A stretch of DNA of 10,160 bases, from the NCBI GenBank assembly GCA_028711945.1, contig JAQTRG010000014.1, positions 1-10,160 of the forward strand. The letters run 5' to 3'. This document shows positions 1 to 7,841 of the stretch, piece by piece; position 1 is the stretch's first letter, and every line of letters begins with the position of its first letter. The notes below the pieces were generated by a model. That model saw only the letters and a program-made list of their open reading frames with translations, did no database searches and had not been told where the DNA came from. Source of the stretch: Minisyncoccota bacterium (GTDB taxonomy: Bacteria > Patescibacteriota > Minisyncoccia > Minisyncoccales > Minisyncoccaceae). The position numbers were made by a program, and so were the translations under genes.

Positions 1-1240
1 GCCATGTTCTTCCTAAGCAATCTTTTAATTGGAAATCAATCTTGGGACCATAGAAAGCTCCGTCTTTTTCTTTCATTCCATAGTTATTTTTACCATATAC
101 TTCATTTAAAATCTTTTTTAAATCAGATTCTGCCTTGTTCCAGACTAAAGGATCGCCCATAAAGCTGTCAGGTCGAGTAGAAAGAAAAGCTTTGTATTCT
201 AATCCAAACTTATTATATATTTTATTAATCAATTTAATAACATTTTTTATCTCTTCCTCAATTTGATCTTCTCTGATAAAAATATGAGCATCGTCTTGGA
301 CGAATTGTTGAACGCGGAATAAGCCTCCTAGTTGGCCTGATTTTTCACGTCTAGTTATAAGTCCTGGCTCAGCATATCTTAAAGGAAAGTCTCTGTATGA
401 TTTAGGAGAATTATTATAAATTAAAATAGCTCCCGGACAATCCATTGGACGAAGAGCATATTGTTTTTGATCTTCTTCGGCATGAGTGAAATACATATCA
501 TCTTTGTAATGATCCCAGTGGCCTGATTTTTTCCAAATGTCTACACTCATCATTGATGGACAAATAATCATGTCGTAATTGAATTCTTTTTGAGAATCAA
601 TCCATAGGTTTTTGAGTTCATTGTAAACGATAGTTCCTTTTGGGTGGAAAAACGGCATACCAGGAGCAACTTCGTGAAAAGAGAACAAATCTAATTCTCT
701 CCCTAATTTTCTGTGGTCTCTTTTCTCTGCTTCTTTGAGCATTTCTAAATAAGCATTAAGCTGTTTTTCATCTTCAAAAGCTAACCCATATATTCTAGTT
801 AGCATTTGGTTTTTTTCATTTCCTCTCCAATATGCACCAGCTAGTTTGTCTATTTTAAATGATTTTGGGTCAATTTCTTTAGTTGATTCTACGTGAGGCC
901 CTTTGCATAAATCAATAAAATCTCCCGATGTATATATTGAAACATTTTCTTCTGGTATTTCTTCAATCAATTCTAATTTATATGGCTGGTCTTTGAATAA
1001 TTTCTTAGCTTCGTCTTTAGATATATCTTTCTTTTCAAAAACGATGTTCTTTTTGACAAGCTCTTTCATTCTCTTTTCTATCTTTTTTAAATCTTCTTCC
1101 TTTATATCTGACTCAATATCATAGTAAAAACCATTTTCAATCGCAGGACCGATGCCAAACTTAGTATTAGGATATAGCTCTTTGATTGCAGAAGCTAAAA
1201 TGTGCGCTAATGAATGTTTTATTGTTTCTAAGTCTTTCAT
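1..1240 (-). CDS. thrS: Threonyl-tRNA synthetase, partial (C-terminal part beyond window)
   Basis: Charges tRNA-Thr with threonine in the cytoplasm. The visible 413 residues start at the ATG read from 1240 and stay open to the left edge. The editing domain comes first, with the HxxxH pair H9/H13 and the DLCKGPH motif carrying C112 and H116. The class II catalytic core follows, with zinc ligands C268 (PMDCPG) and H319 (QDDAHIF) and the motif 2 region around ITRREKSG (295-302). The third zinc ligand and the anticodon domain lie outside the window. The N-terminal TGS domain (about 60 residues in E. coli) is absent: an in-frame TAG lies five codons upstream (1255-1253), so no longer start is possible. 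Residue 271 is Ala where many homologues have His (CPGA rather than CPGH). The gene starts 4 bases after the dnaE stop, so it is very probably cotranscribed with dnaE. No Shine-Dalgarno is obvious. Identification is firm. Confidence 0.96.
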   Translation of the reverse strand, partial: MKDLETIKHSLAHILASAIKELYPNTKFGIGPAIENGFYYDIESDIKEEDLKKIEKRMKELVKKNIVFEKKDISKDEAKKLFKDQPYKLELIEEIPEENVSIYTSGDFIDLCKGPHVESTKEIDPKSFKIDKLAGAYWRGNEKNQMLTRIYGLAFEDEKQLNAYLEMLKEAEKRDHRKLGRELDLFSFHEVAPGMPFFHPKGTIVYNELKNLWIDSQKEFNYDMIICPSMMSVDIWKKSGHWDHYKDDMYFTHAEEDQKQYALRPMDCPGAILIYNNSPKSYRDFPLRYAEPGLITRREKSGQLGGLFRVQQFVQDDAHIFIREDQIEEEIKNVIKLINKIYNKFGLEYKAFLSTRPDSFMGDPLVWNKAESDLKKILNEVYGKNNYGMKEKDGAFYGPKIDFQLKDCLGRTW

Positions 1241-1244
1241 ATTT

Positions 1245-4200
1245 TTATGATTCTATTATTTCTTCTATTTCACTTACTATTATTTTAGGAGAACCATCTT
1301 TGACGTCAGTTCTTCCAGTGATAGACACTATTTTATTTTCTTCAAAAATATATGGATTCTTTTCAATCATAGAAGGGAACACCACTGCTTCAATTGTATC
1401 TGTTAAATCTTGGACCTTCATAAACATCATTGGCTGTCCTTTTTTCGTTAATATCTTTTTTATGCTTGAAATGATTCCGCCAATCGTTACTTGCTCTCCT
1501 GAGATAATATATTTATCAGTTGGATTTCTCGTGAATATGGCCGTACCATTAAGATCAGCATTGATTTTTCTAATAGACATAGCCTGCTCTTCTAGCAAAT
1601 CTCTGAATTTTTCTAAAGGATGTCCGGAAATATACAAACCAAGCAATTCTTTTTCCCACATTAACCTTACGTGGTCGCTCACTTTTTCAACCTTATCCAT
1701 TGTAATTCCATTGTGGAAATTAACTGAGCTAGCATTATCAAATAATCCTTTTTGTCCGCTCTCTTTAATCTTTTGATTCTTTTTTGACCACTCTAAAAGC
1801 TTTTCCATGTTAGAAAGAATCTGATTTCTTTCTCCTAATTTATCAAAAGATCCTGCTTTCGTTAGACTTTCAAGAGATTTCTTATTTAATACTTTTGCAT
1901 CAACCCTTGAAACAAAATCTTGAATTGTTGTGAAGTGCCCATTCTTCTTTCTTTCATTAATAATGAGCTCTACTATATTATATCCCACATTCTTAATTGC
2001 TGACAACCCAAACCTAATCTGATACTTTTCTGGAACCACGCTAAAGTTGCTGAAACTTTCATTAATATCAGGAGCAAGCACTTCTATTTTCATTTTTTTG
2101 CACTCTTCAATTAGGGTAGCAATTCTTTCTACATCAGATCCTTCTGAGGTTAACAAAGCTGCCATGTATTCAACAGGATAATTAGCTTTAAGATATGCTG
2201 TTTGGTAAGCAATGATGGCATAGCAAGCAGCATGTGATTTATTAAATGAATATCTAGCAAATGGTTCAATCCAGTGCCATAACTCAAGACCAACTCCTTC
2301 AGGAATATTATTATTTTTCACTCCTGAAACAAACTTTTCTTCTTGTTCCATTAAAAGCTTCTCAATCTTTTTTCCGATAGCTTTTCTTAAGATATCTGCT
2401 TCAGCTAAGGTAAAGCCAGCTAGCTCTTGAGCTATTCTCATAATTTGCTCTTGATAAACTGGGATGCCGTAAGTATTTTCAAGAATTGGTTTTAATAATG
2501 GATGTAGATATTTGACTTCTTTTCTTTTGTGCTTTCCTTCAATATAATCAGGAATATGTTGCATTGGTCCAGGGCGATACAAGGCAACCATAGCGATAAT
2601 ATCTTCTATTTCTGTTGGCTTTAATTGTTTTAAATATCTTCTCATTCCGTCAGACTCTAATTGGAACACTCCAATGCAATCTCCGCTTTGTAGCATCTTA
2701 TACGTTTTTGCATCATCTAATGGAATAGTATCGATATCAATATTCTCTCCTCTCACCGCATAAATTCTTTTTAATGTTTCCTCAATGATGGTTAAGTTTT
2801 TTAATCCTAGAAAATCCATTTTTAAAAGACCCATTGATTCAACTGCGTGCATTTCGTATTGGGTGACAATAGCATTCTCATCTTGTGTTGGATGCTGAGT
2901 TGGAACAGAATCATCCAAAGGCTTTTGTGAAATAACAACCCCACAAGCATGAGTTGATGCATGCCTTGCGCATCCTTCTATTTTTAAAGCCAAGTCAATT
3001 AATCTTTTTGCTTGAGGGTCATCATTGTATAAATCGCTAAATTCAGGAATTCCTTCTAAGGTTTCTTTTAAATCAAATCCCAATGGAATCATTTTAGCTA
3101 ATTTATCACAATACAAGTATTGATAGCCCAAAGCTCTTCCGATATCTCTTATAGAAGCCTTTGCTGCCATTGTTCCAAAGGTAATAATCTGAGCAACCCT
3201 GTTTCTTCCATATTTTTCTGCAACATAATTGATAACTTCATCTCTTCTTTTGTCGGTAAAGTCTAAATCAATATCAGGAGGTGATATTCTATCTGGATTC
3301 AAAAATCTTTGGAAGTACAAGTTATACTTTAATGGATCAACGTTAGTGATGTTAGTTAAATAGGCAACGATTGACCCTCCCGCCGATCCTCTCCCTGGCC
3401 CGACAACGATTCTATTGTTTTTAGCCCAATTAACAAAGTCCTGCACGATTAAAAAATATCCAGAAAACCCTGTTTTAAAAATTACAGACAACTCATATTC
3501 CATTCTTTCGATTATTGGTTTCAAAATCTCATCTTTTATCGCATCAGCCTTAACTTCTTTTTTGTCTATCGCATCAAAAACTAATTGTTTTAATTCTTCT
3601 GTATGAATATTATATTTCTTTTCTATCCCTAAATAACAAAGCTCTCTTAAGTAGCTTTCTGGAGTTTTGCCATCTGGAACATCAAAAGAGGGAAGCTTGA
3701 ATTCTCCTAATTTTAATTCTAGATTACATTGACTGACTATCTTTTGTGTATTTGTTATAGCTTCTGGAACATCTTTAAAATCTTCAATCATTTCTTCACC
3801 AGAGCGCATAGAGAAATCATCTGTTCTCATACTTAATCTTTCTGCATCATTAATGTCAGCTCCAGTATTAATTAACATTAAAATATCTTGAGCCTCAGAA
3901 TCATTTTTATTGACATAATGGCAGTCATTGGTTGCAACTAGAGGAATACCTGTTTTTTCTGATAGCACAATCATCATTTCATTAGCTCTCTTTTGCTCAG
4001 GGATGCCAGGATGGTGCTGTATCTCTAAATAGAAATTTCCTTTACCAAATATCTTTTCATATCTTAAAGCCATTTTTTCTGCTTCTTCTTTTTTATTTGA
4101 AAGCAGAAGCTGGGGAATACGTCCTTGGACACAAGCTGAAAGACCAATCAATCCTTCTGAATATTTTTCTAATAACTCAAAATCAACTCTGGGCTTGTAG

Positions 4201-4559
4201 TAAAAACCTCTTAAATGAGCTTCTGTCACAATCTTTACAAGATTACTATATCCCTTTTCATTTTTGACAAGAAGAATCAAATGGAATCTTCTTGCATCAA
4301 GATTAGGAACTTTTTCATCCATTGTCCTTATGGATTCATATACTTCCACTCCAATGATAGGTTTGATGCCTTTAGCTTTAGCTTTTTGATAGAATTCAAT
4401 TGCTCCATACAAAACACCATGGTCTGTTAAGGCCACTGAATCCATTCCTAGCTCTTTTACTCTGTCCAATATATTATCTATCTTTGACAATCCATCCAAA
4501 AGGGAATAGTGCGAGTGCAAATGCAAATGTGTAAACTTATTCTCCATTTTAATTTTCAT
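1245..4559 (-). CDS. dnaE: DNA polymerase III alpha subunit (DnaE type)
   Basis: Catalytic subunit of the replicative DNA polymerase, 1104 residues, slightly shorter than E. coli DnaE (1160). An N-terminal PHP domain (about 10-280) opens with HLHLHSHYSLLDG. All nine metal-binding positions known from proofreading-competent PHP domains appear present: H13, H15, D22, H47, E72, H93, C143, D212 and H214. The palm has GPGRGSAGG (387-395), the catalytic aspartates D429 and D431 in PPDIDLDF, and the third, D582, in KMDFLGL. A QKGLF sequence (936-940) matches the QxxLF beta-clamp-binding motif, and an OB-fold region (about 1024-1080) follows. The ATG overlaps the stop of the upstream gene by one base (TAATG), with AGGAAG about 8 bases upstream, so translational coupling is likely. 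A second Met (residue 5) is an alternative start. thrS follows after 4 bases. No epsilon-type exonuclease gene is in the window. Confidence 0.98.
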   Translation of the reverse strand: MKIKMENKFTHLHLHSHYSLLDGLSKIDNILDRVKELGMDSVALTDHGVLYGAIEFYQKAKAKGIKPIIGVEVYESIRTMDEKVPNLDARRFHLILLVKNEKGYSNLVKIVTEAHLRGFYYKPRVDFELLEKYSEGLIGLSACVQGRIPQLLLSNKKEEAEKMALRYEKIFGKGNFYLEIQHHPGIPEQKRANEMMIVLSEKTGIPLVATNDCHYVNKNDSEAQDILMLINTGADINDAERLSMRTDDFSMRSGEEMIEDFKDVPEAITNTQKIVSQCNLELKLGEFKLPSFDVPDGKTPESYLRELCYLGIEKKYNIHTEELKQLVFDAIDKKEVKADAIKDEILKPIIERMEYELSVIFKTGFSGYFLIVQDFVNWAKNNRIVVGPGRGSAGGSIVAYLTNITNVDPLKYNLYFQRFLNPDRISPPDIDLDFTDKRRDEVINYVAEKYGRNRVAQIITFGTMAAKASIRDIGRALGYQYLYCDKLAKMIPLGFDLKETLEGIPEFSDLYNDDPQAKRLIDLALKIEGCARHASTHACGVVISQKPLDDSVPTQHPTQDENAIVTQYEMHAVESMGLLKMDFLGLKNLTIIEETLKRIYAVRGENIDIDTIPLDDAKTYKMLQSGDCIGVFQLESDGMRRYLKQLKPTEIEDIIAMVALYRPGPMQHIPDYIEGKHKRKEVKYLHPLLKPILENTYGIPVYQEQIMRIAQELAGFTLAEADILRKAIGKKIEKLLMEQEEKFVSGVKNNNIPEGVGLELWHWIEPFARYSFNKSHAACYAIIAYQTAYLKANYPVEYMAALLTSEGSDVERIATLIEECKKMKIEVLAPDINESFSNFSVVPEKYQIRFGLSAIKNVGYNIVELIINERKKNGHFTTIQDFVSRVDAKVLNKKSLESLTKAGSFDKLGERNQILSNMEKLLEWSKKNQKIKESGQKGLFDNASSVNFHNGITMDKVEKVSDHVRLMWEKELLGLYISGHPLEKFRDLLEEQAMSIRKINADLNGTAIFTRNPTDKYIISGEQVTIGGIISSIKKILTKKGQPMMFMKVQDLTDTIEAVVFPSMIEKNPYIFEENKIVSITGRTDVKDGSPKIIVSEIEEIIES

Positions 4560-5200
4560 TAAATAATCTTCCTACCCTTGATTTTTGCCATTGTCGTATC
4601 AATCTCTCCCTTCTTGCTCATCGCGCCAGTTAAAACTAAATCTCCTTCAACTTCTGCATCATCTAAATCAACTGATCCATCTACTATTATTTTGCTCAGA
4701 TTCAAACTTCCTTTAATAATAGCTGTGTCAAAGAATAAATCTCCTCTGACTGTTAAGTCTTCATAATTAGCATTGTCAATTTTAACTGCTTCAAAAACAG
4801 CATTTCCATTCACTTCAGCCTTAGTCAAGCTCACAAATCCATTAACAACCCTGTCTCTTGCCATAACATTCCCTGATACTTTAGCTCCAACCAGATTAAT
4901 AGCTCCATTGATTTTAGAATTTTCTAAGATAAGATTTCCTTTAATGTCTGATTTTCCTAAATATATTGATCCATTGACTTCAGTATTTTTTAAATTCAAA
5001 TCGCCATTTATTATTATCTCTCCAAGGAATAGCTGGCCAGTAATTTTTGAATTCTCAAAGTTTAATCCAAGCTTGATTCTTTCTATTGAGATAGAGAAGT
5101 CTGAGATTACTTTATTAGAAAAATCAGCAGGCCTTCCTTCTGCTTCTGCCCTTTTGATTTCTTCTAAAATTTCTATTTGTCCTATTGTGTTTGTATTCAT
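4559..5200 (-). CDS. Beta-solenoid repeat protein of unknown function, coupled to dnaE
   Basis: A 213-residue protein with no recognised catalytic motif. Residues about 1-40 look helical and acidic (QIEILEEIKRAEAEG). From about 43 to 195 the sequence is a run of about thirteen 11-residue units of the form [I/V]-x-G-x-[L/V]-x-[L/F]-x-x-x-x, for example INGDLNLKNTE, VNGSIYLGKSD, IKGNLILENSK, INGAINLVGAK and VDGSVDLDDAE. Regular hydrophobic and glycine spacing of this kind indicates a right-handed beta-solenoid, related in style to pentapeptide-repeat or bactofilin-like proteins. There is no signal peptide or membrane segment, so a cytoplasmic or polymerising role is plausible but unproven. One unit (IDNANYEDLT) is degenerate and one residue short. 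The stop overlaps the dnaE start by one base, so it is the first gene of the dnaE-thrS operon. The start is the ATG at 5200, with no visible Shine-Dalgarno. I do not know its function. Confidence 0.85.
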   Translation of the reverse strand: MNTNTIGQIEILEEIKRAEAEGRPADFSNKVISDFSISIERIKLGLNFENSKITGQLFLGEIIINGDLNLKNTEVNGSIYLGKSDIKGNLILENSKINGAINLVGAKVSGNVMARDRVVNGFVSLTKAEVNGNAVFEAVKIDNANYEDLTVRGDLFFDTAIIKGSLNLSKIIVDGSVDLDDAEVEGDLVLTGAMSKKGEIDTTMAKIKGRKII

Positions 5201-5251
5201 GTATTTAACATATATGCTAATATGTATATTAATAATACATTAATTTGGAAT
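5201..5251. promoter_or_regulatory. Divergent intergenic region between the dnaE operon and rnhB
   Basis: A very AT-rich stretch between oppositely oriented genes must hold or adjoin promoters for both. On the plus strand TTGTAT (5191-5196), 16 bases, then TATGCT (5213-5218) is a weak candidate, and TATATT (5225-5230) is another -10-like box. No clear -35 element was found for the minus-strand operon. The boxes are individually weak in such AT-rich DNA; the gene arrangement is the stronger argument. Confidence 0.4.
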
Positions 5252-5863
5252 ATGATTCAAGAAGAAAAAAGACTATGGTCAAAAGGGTATAAATGCGTTG
5301 CTGGAATTGATGAAGCGGGCAGGGGACCACTCGCAGGACCAGTTTCTGCTTCTGCTGTTTTTATCCCTCAAAAATATTTTACTAAAGTTAAAAAGATTAA
5401 ATTTGTTAAAGATTCAAAAAAACTAAGCGAAAAGGAAAGGAAAGAAGTTTTTAATGAATTGATGGAAAACAAGAATGTAAAATGGGGGATAGGCATTGTT
5501 TCAGAAAAGATAATTGATAAAATCAATATTCTTGAAGCGACTAAATTGGCAATGATTAAAGCTGTGAAGGATTTAGAAAAAAAGTATAAGATAAAAGTAG
5601 ATTTCATTATTCTTGATGGAAGAATGAAGATTAATATAGACATTGATCAAGAGTCTATTGTAAAAGGCGACGACAAAGTTTTTTCTATCAGTGCTGCAAG
5701 TATAATTGCTAAAGTCACAAGAGATGAAATAATGATTAAATATGACAAGAAGTATCCACAATATAATTTTAAGAAACATAAAGGATATGGAACCAAAGAA
5801 CATTTTTTAAGAATAAAGAAGCGTGGAATCTGTGATATACATAGAAAAAGCTTTAATTTTTGA
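5252..5863 (+). CDS. rnhB: Ribonuclease HII
   Basis: Cleaves the RNA strand of RNA-DNA hybrids and nicks at single ribonucleotides in DNA. Counted from the ATG at 5252 it is 203 residues. The signature DEAGRG (20-25) gives catalytic D20 and E21. The other acidic residues are D122 in IILDGR and D158 in KVTRDE. The conserved SAASIIAKVTRD (147-158) and HKGYGTKEH (176-184) blocks are intact. Start choice is uncertain: ATGs at 5222 and 5177 are in frame. I prefer 5252 because MIQEEKRLWSKGYK lines up with the usual start of related RNase HII proteins, and because 5177 lies inside the divergent gene. The stop is TGA at 5861-5863, which shows UGA is a stop codon in this genome. The -35 box of the next promoter overlaps this stop, and no terminator separates the two genes. 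Confidence 0.95.
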   Translation: MIQEEKRLWSKGYKCVAGIDEAGRGPLAGPVSASAVFIPQKYFTKVKKIKFVKDSKKLSEKERKEVFNELMENKNVKWGIGIVSEKIIDKINILEATKLAMIKAVKDLEKKYKIKVDFIILDGRMKINIDIDQESIVKGDDKVFSISAASIIAKVTRDEIMIKYDKKYPQYNFKKHKGYGTKEHFLRIKKRGICDIHRKSFNF

Positions 5864-5889
5864 CAAACATATTCTTTCTAATATATAAT
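5860..5889 (+). promoter_or_regulatory. Consensus sigma-70-type promoter for the 126-residue orphan gene
   Basis: TTGACA (5860-5865) and TATAAT (5884-5889) both match the housekeeping consensus at six of six positions, with an 18-base spacer. The predicted transcript start near 5896 leaves a leader of about 38 bases. The -35 box overlaps the rnhB stop codon. This is the best promoter match in the window. Confidence 0.85.
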
Positions 5890-5921
5890 TAGATTATAAA
5901 TTCATAGCTTTTTTAAAACTT

Positions 5922-5928
5922 GGAGAGG
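5922..5928 (+). promoter_or_regulatory. Strong Shine-Dalgarno before the orphan gene
   Basis: GGAGAGG lies 5 bases upstream of the ATG at 5934, separated by five T residues. It fixes the start of this gene. It is the only long purine-rich match to the 16S rRNA tail in the window; most neighbouring genes have none, which suggests unusually efficient initiation here. Confidence 0.8.
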
Positions 5929-5933
5929 TTTTT

Positions 5934-6314
5934 ATGAGACACATTGCTAGAGGCGACGCATCAATTCCTATGAATGTAACAAGAAAAAATAAAAAACTAA
6001 CAACCGTAGAAGAGAAAAAGATTACGGTTAAAATTGCTATAAGTATTGATATTCCAAAATCTATACAAGATGTCACTGGAAAATCAGCAAGAGAGATGAG
6101 AAAAGAAATCAAAAAAGTTTATGGCAACATAGCCGACTTAATAGCTACGCAAGTTGTTTCAACGGAAACTGTAGCTATAAATAATTCTGACGTTGCCGAC
6201 AGTTGTTCTGAAATTCTATATGAACATATTGATATGGCAATTCAAGAAACTGCAGCTGCTATAGCTGGAGATACTTCAAATAAAGAAGACTCATCTTCAA
6301 CTTCTTATGGCTAA
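5934..6314 (+). CDS. Uncharacterised 126-residue protein with its own promoter and terminator
   Basis: Not recognised. Residues 1-30 are basic and begin MRHIARGDASIP. A likely beta strand (ITVKIAISIDIPK, 30-42) is followed by probable helices rich in K, E, A and I (about 50-75 and 88-112), with a Ser/Thr-rich tail from about 113. There is one cysteine (C92) and no signal peptide, membrane segment or metal-binding cluster. The start is fixed by GGAGAGG five bases upstream. Expression signals are exceptional: a consensus promoter, a strong ribosome site and an intrinsic terminator 9 bases after the stop, making it a single-gene transcription unit between rnhB and rpmF. This suggests an abundant small cytoplasmic protein. 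The basic N-terminus might bind nucleic acid, but nothing in the sequence proves this. It could be a lineage-specific gene. Confidence 0.8.
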   Translation: MRHIARGDASIPMNVTRKNKKLTTVEEKKITVKIAISIDIPKSIQDVTGKSAREMRKEIKKVYGNIADLIATQVVSTETVAINNSDVADSCSEILYEHIDMAIQETAAAIAGDTSNKEDSSSTSYG

Positions 6315-6322
6315 GCAAAAAT

Positions 6323-6347
6323 AAAGGGAAAGCCCCTTTCTTTTTTT
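6323..6347 (+). terminator. Intrinsic terminator after the orphan gene
   Basis: AAAGGG (6323-6328) pairs with CCCTTT (6334-6339) around a 5-base loop, followed by C and seven T (6341-6347). It starts 9 bases after the stop of the 126-residue gene and ends before the rpmF promoter, so it insulates the two units. Confidence 0.82.
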
Positions 6348-6364
6348 AAGAAACACCTAAAAAC

Positions 6365-6392
6365 TTTACAAACTAACTAAAAAATGTATAAT
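6365..6392 (+). promoter_or_regulatory. Promoter of the rpmF-nusB-rnc operon
   Basis: TTTACA (6365-6370) and TATAAT (6387-6392) are separated by 16 bases. The -10 box is perfect and the -35 box matches five of six. The predicted start near 6399 gives a leader of about 22 bases before the rpmF ATG at 6421. It lies directly after the preceding terminator. Confidence 0.78.
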
Positions 6393-6420
6393 TATCATAT
6401 AGTTTTAAAGATAAGAAAAT

Positions 6421-6678
6421 ATGGCAGTACCAAAAAGAAGAAGATCACAATCTAGAGTTAAAAGAACCAGGGGAAATATATTTATCAAGGCCCCTACTTT
6501 AGTTAAATGTTCTAAATGTGGAAAACCTGTTTTGCCTCACACTATCTGCGGATATTGTGGCTTTTACAAAGGAAAAGAATACGTTAATGTAATGGCCAAG
6601 CTTGAGAAAAAAGAGCAGAAAAAGAGAAAGCAGGAAATCAAAGAAACTGAAACCACTAAAGAAGAAAAGAAAAAATAA
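6421..6678 (+). CDS. rpmF: Large-subunit ribosomal protein bL32
   Basis: Component of the 50S subunit, 85 residues against about 57 in E. coli. The N-terminus MAVPKRRRSQSR is the family signature. A zinc ribbon is complete: C30-x2-C33 and C43-x2-C46 in KCSKCGKPVLPHTICGYCG. From about residue 58 there is an added tail made almost entirely of K, E, Q and T, not part of the standard fold and probably flexible. It is the first gene of a three-gene operon, with the nusB start 3 bases after its stop. Only a weak A/G-rich sequence (AAGATAAG) precedes the ATG. Confidence 0.97.
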   Translation: MAVPKRRRSQSRVKRTRGNIFIKAPTLVKCSKCGKPVLPHTICGYCGFYKGKEYVNVMAKLEKKEQKKRKQEIKETETTKEEKKK

Positions 6679-6681
6679 ACT

Positions 6682-7140
6682 ATGGCTTCAAGGCACTTAT
6701 CAAGGTCAGTAGCAATGCAAAGCCTTTACGAGTGGGATTTCCACGGAAGAGAGGCGGGAGAATTGGACAAAATGACCGAGAAAAACATTCAAGAGTTCGG
6801 ACAGGGCCTTGAAAGTTTTGATTTTATCTGGACTCTTGTTAATGGAGTCAAAGAAAACATTGAAACAATAGACAAGATTATTGAAAAAACTGCTCCTGAG
6901 TGGCCGATTGCTCAAATCAATATTTTAGACAGGAACATATTGAGAATTGGTATTTTTGAATTATTATACGAGAACAAAGACGAAGTCCCTCCTAAGGTAG
7001 CGATTAATGAAGCTATTGAATTAGCTAAAAACTTTGGAGGAGAAAACTCAAGAAAGTTTATCAACGGAGTTTTGGGAACAGTGTACAGAGAAATTGAGGA
7101 AAAACAAGAAAAAAAGGAAGAAGAAAACGAAAAAGATTAG
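6682..7140 (+). CDS. nusB: Transcription antitermination protein NusB
   Basis: NusB pairs with ribosomal protein S10 on boxA RNA to promote full-length rRNA transcription. The 152-residue protein has the all-helical family pattern: [20 protein letters not shown] at the N-terminus, the central [21 protein letters not shown] block (residues about 74-94), [15 protein letters not shown] and the terminal [14 protein letters not shown]. The last 15 or so residues are a lysine/glutamate tail beyond the conserved domain. It lies 3 bases after rpmF and 4 bases before rnc, so it is clearly cotranscribed with both. RNase III next to NusB fits joint production and processing of rRNA. Confidence 0.96.
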   Translation: MASRHLSRSVAMQSLYEWDFHGREAGELDKMTEKNIQEFGQGLESFDFIWTLVNGVKENIETIDKIIEKTAPEWPIAQINILDRNILRIGIFELLYENKDEVPPKVAINEAIELAKNFGGENSRKFINGVLGTVYREIEEKQEKKEEENEKD

Positions 7141-7144
7141 AAAC

Positions 7145-7837
7145 ATGAAAGATTTTTCTAAATTAGAACATTCCTTGGGCATATCATTTAACAATAAAGA
7201 TCTTTTGATTCAAGCATTTTGTCATCGTTCATATTTAAATGAAAATCCTAATTTCTATTTAACTCACAATGAAAGACTAGAATTTTTAGGTGACGCTGTA
7301 TTAGAATTAATTACTACTGAATATCTGTTCAATAATTATCCAGACAAACCAGAAGGAGAAATGACTGGATGGAGAGCATCGTTAGTTAATGCAAACATTC
7401 TTTCTGAAACATCTGACAGAGTTGGCTTTAATGAATTTCTCTTATTGTCTCAAGGAGAAGAAAAAGAAAAAGGAAAAGCAAGAAAATATATTCTAAGCGA
7501 TACATTTGAAGCATTTATAGGGTCATTGTATTTAGACCAAGGATACGAAGTAACCAAGCATTTTATCATTAAAAATCATATTGAAAAAAACCTTGAAGAA
7601 ATAGTTGAGAAAAAGCTGTTCAAAGACCCTAAATCATTATTCCAAGAAAAGACCCAAGAATATGTAGGGGTAACGCCATCGTATCAAGTCTTAGAAGAAG
7701 TGGGGCCTGATCATGTAAAGCATTTTGTTGTGGGAGTATTTATCGATAAGGAAATGGTGGCCAGAGGACAAGGGTCATCAAAGCACGAAGCAGAGCTTGA
7801 AGCTGCTGACAATGCTTTAAAAATTAAAAATTGGTAG
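7145..7837 (+). CDS. rnc: Ribonuclease III
   Basis: Cleaves double-stranded RNA, chiefly in rRNA precursor maturation and mRNA turnover. Counted from the ATG at 7145 it is 230 residues, normal for the family. The nuclease domain carries the signature HNERLEFLGDAVL (41-53) with E43, E46 and D50, and the second acidic pair D119 and E122 in LSDTFEAF. A C-terminal double-stranded RNA-binding domain spans about 163-228 (KSLFQEKTQEY to KHEAELEAADNAL). A longer in-frame ATG at 7034 was rejected: it would add 37 low-quality lysine-rich residues lying inside nusB, whereas MKDFSKLEHSLG is the normal start. It begins 4 bases after nusB. No terminator is visible after it; the rpsP promoter follows. Confidence 0.97.
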   Translation: MKDFSKLEHSLGISFNNKDLLIQAFCHRSYLNENPNFYLTHNERLEFLGDAVLELITTEYLFNNYPDKPEGEMTGWRASLVNANILSETSDRVGFNEFLLLSQGEEKEKGKARKYILSDTFEAFIGSLYLDQGYEVTKHFIIKNHIEKNLEEIVEKKLFKDPKSLFQEKTQEYVGVTPSYQVLEEVGPDHVKHFVVGVFIDKEMVARGQGSSKHEAELEAADNALKIKNW

Positions 7838-7841
7838 AGGG

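Noticed and set aside
1186..1776. 196-codon open frame on the plus strand, with several shorter ones across 900-5243
   Set aside because: They lie antisense to thrS, dnaE and the solenoid gene, which have clear family motifs. Their products are Ser/Ile/Phe-rich, as expected from the reverse of AT-rich lysine-rich genes.
4559..5200. A direct DNA repeat array behind the solenoid protein
   Set aside because: The periodicity is at the protein level only. The 33-base units have diverged in DNA and do not form a tandem or CRISPR-like array.
5177..5251. Longer starts for rnhB at 5177 or 5222
   Set aside because: 5177 overlaps the divergent gene, and the residues before 5252 do not resemble RNase HII. 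5222 cannot be fully excluded.
5861..5863. Possible recoding of UGA (as glycine) known in some Patescibacteria
   Set aside because: rnhB ends naturally at TGA with full family length, and no gene needs UGA read through.
7034..7144. Longer in-frame start for rnc giving a 267-residue protein
   Set aside because: The added 37 residues overlap nusB in another frame, are lysine-rich and unlike any RNase III N-terminus; the ATG at 7145 gives a normal family start.
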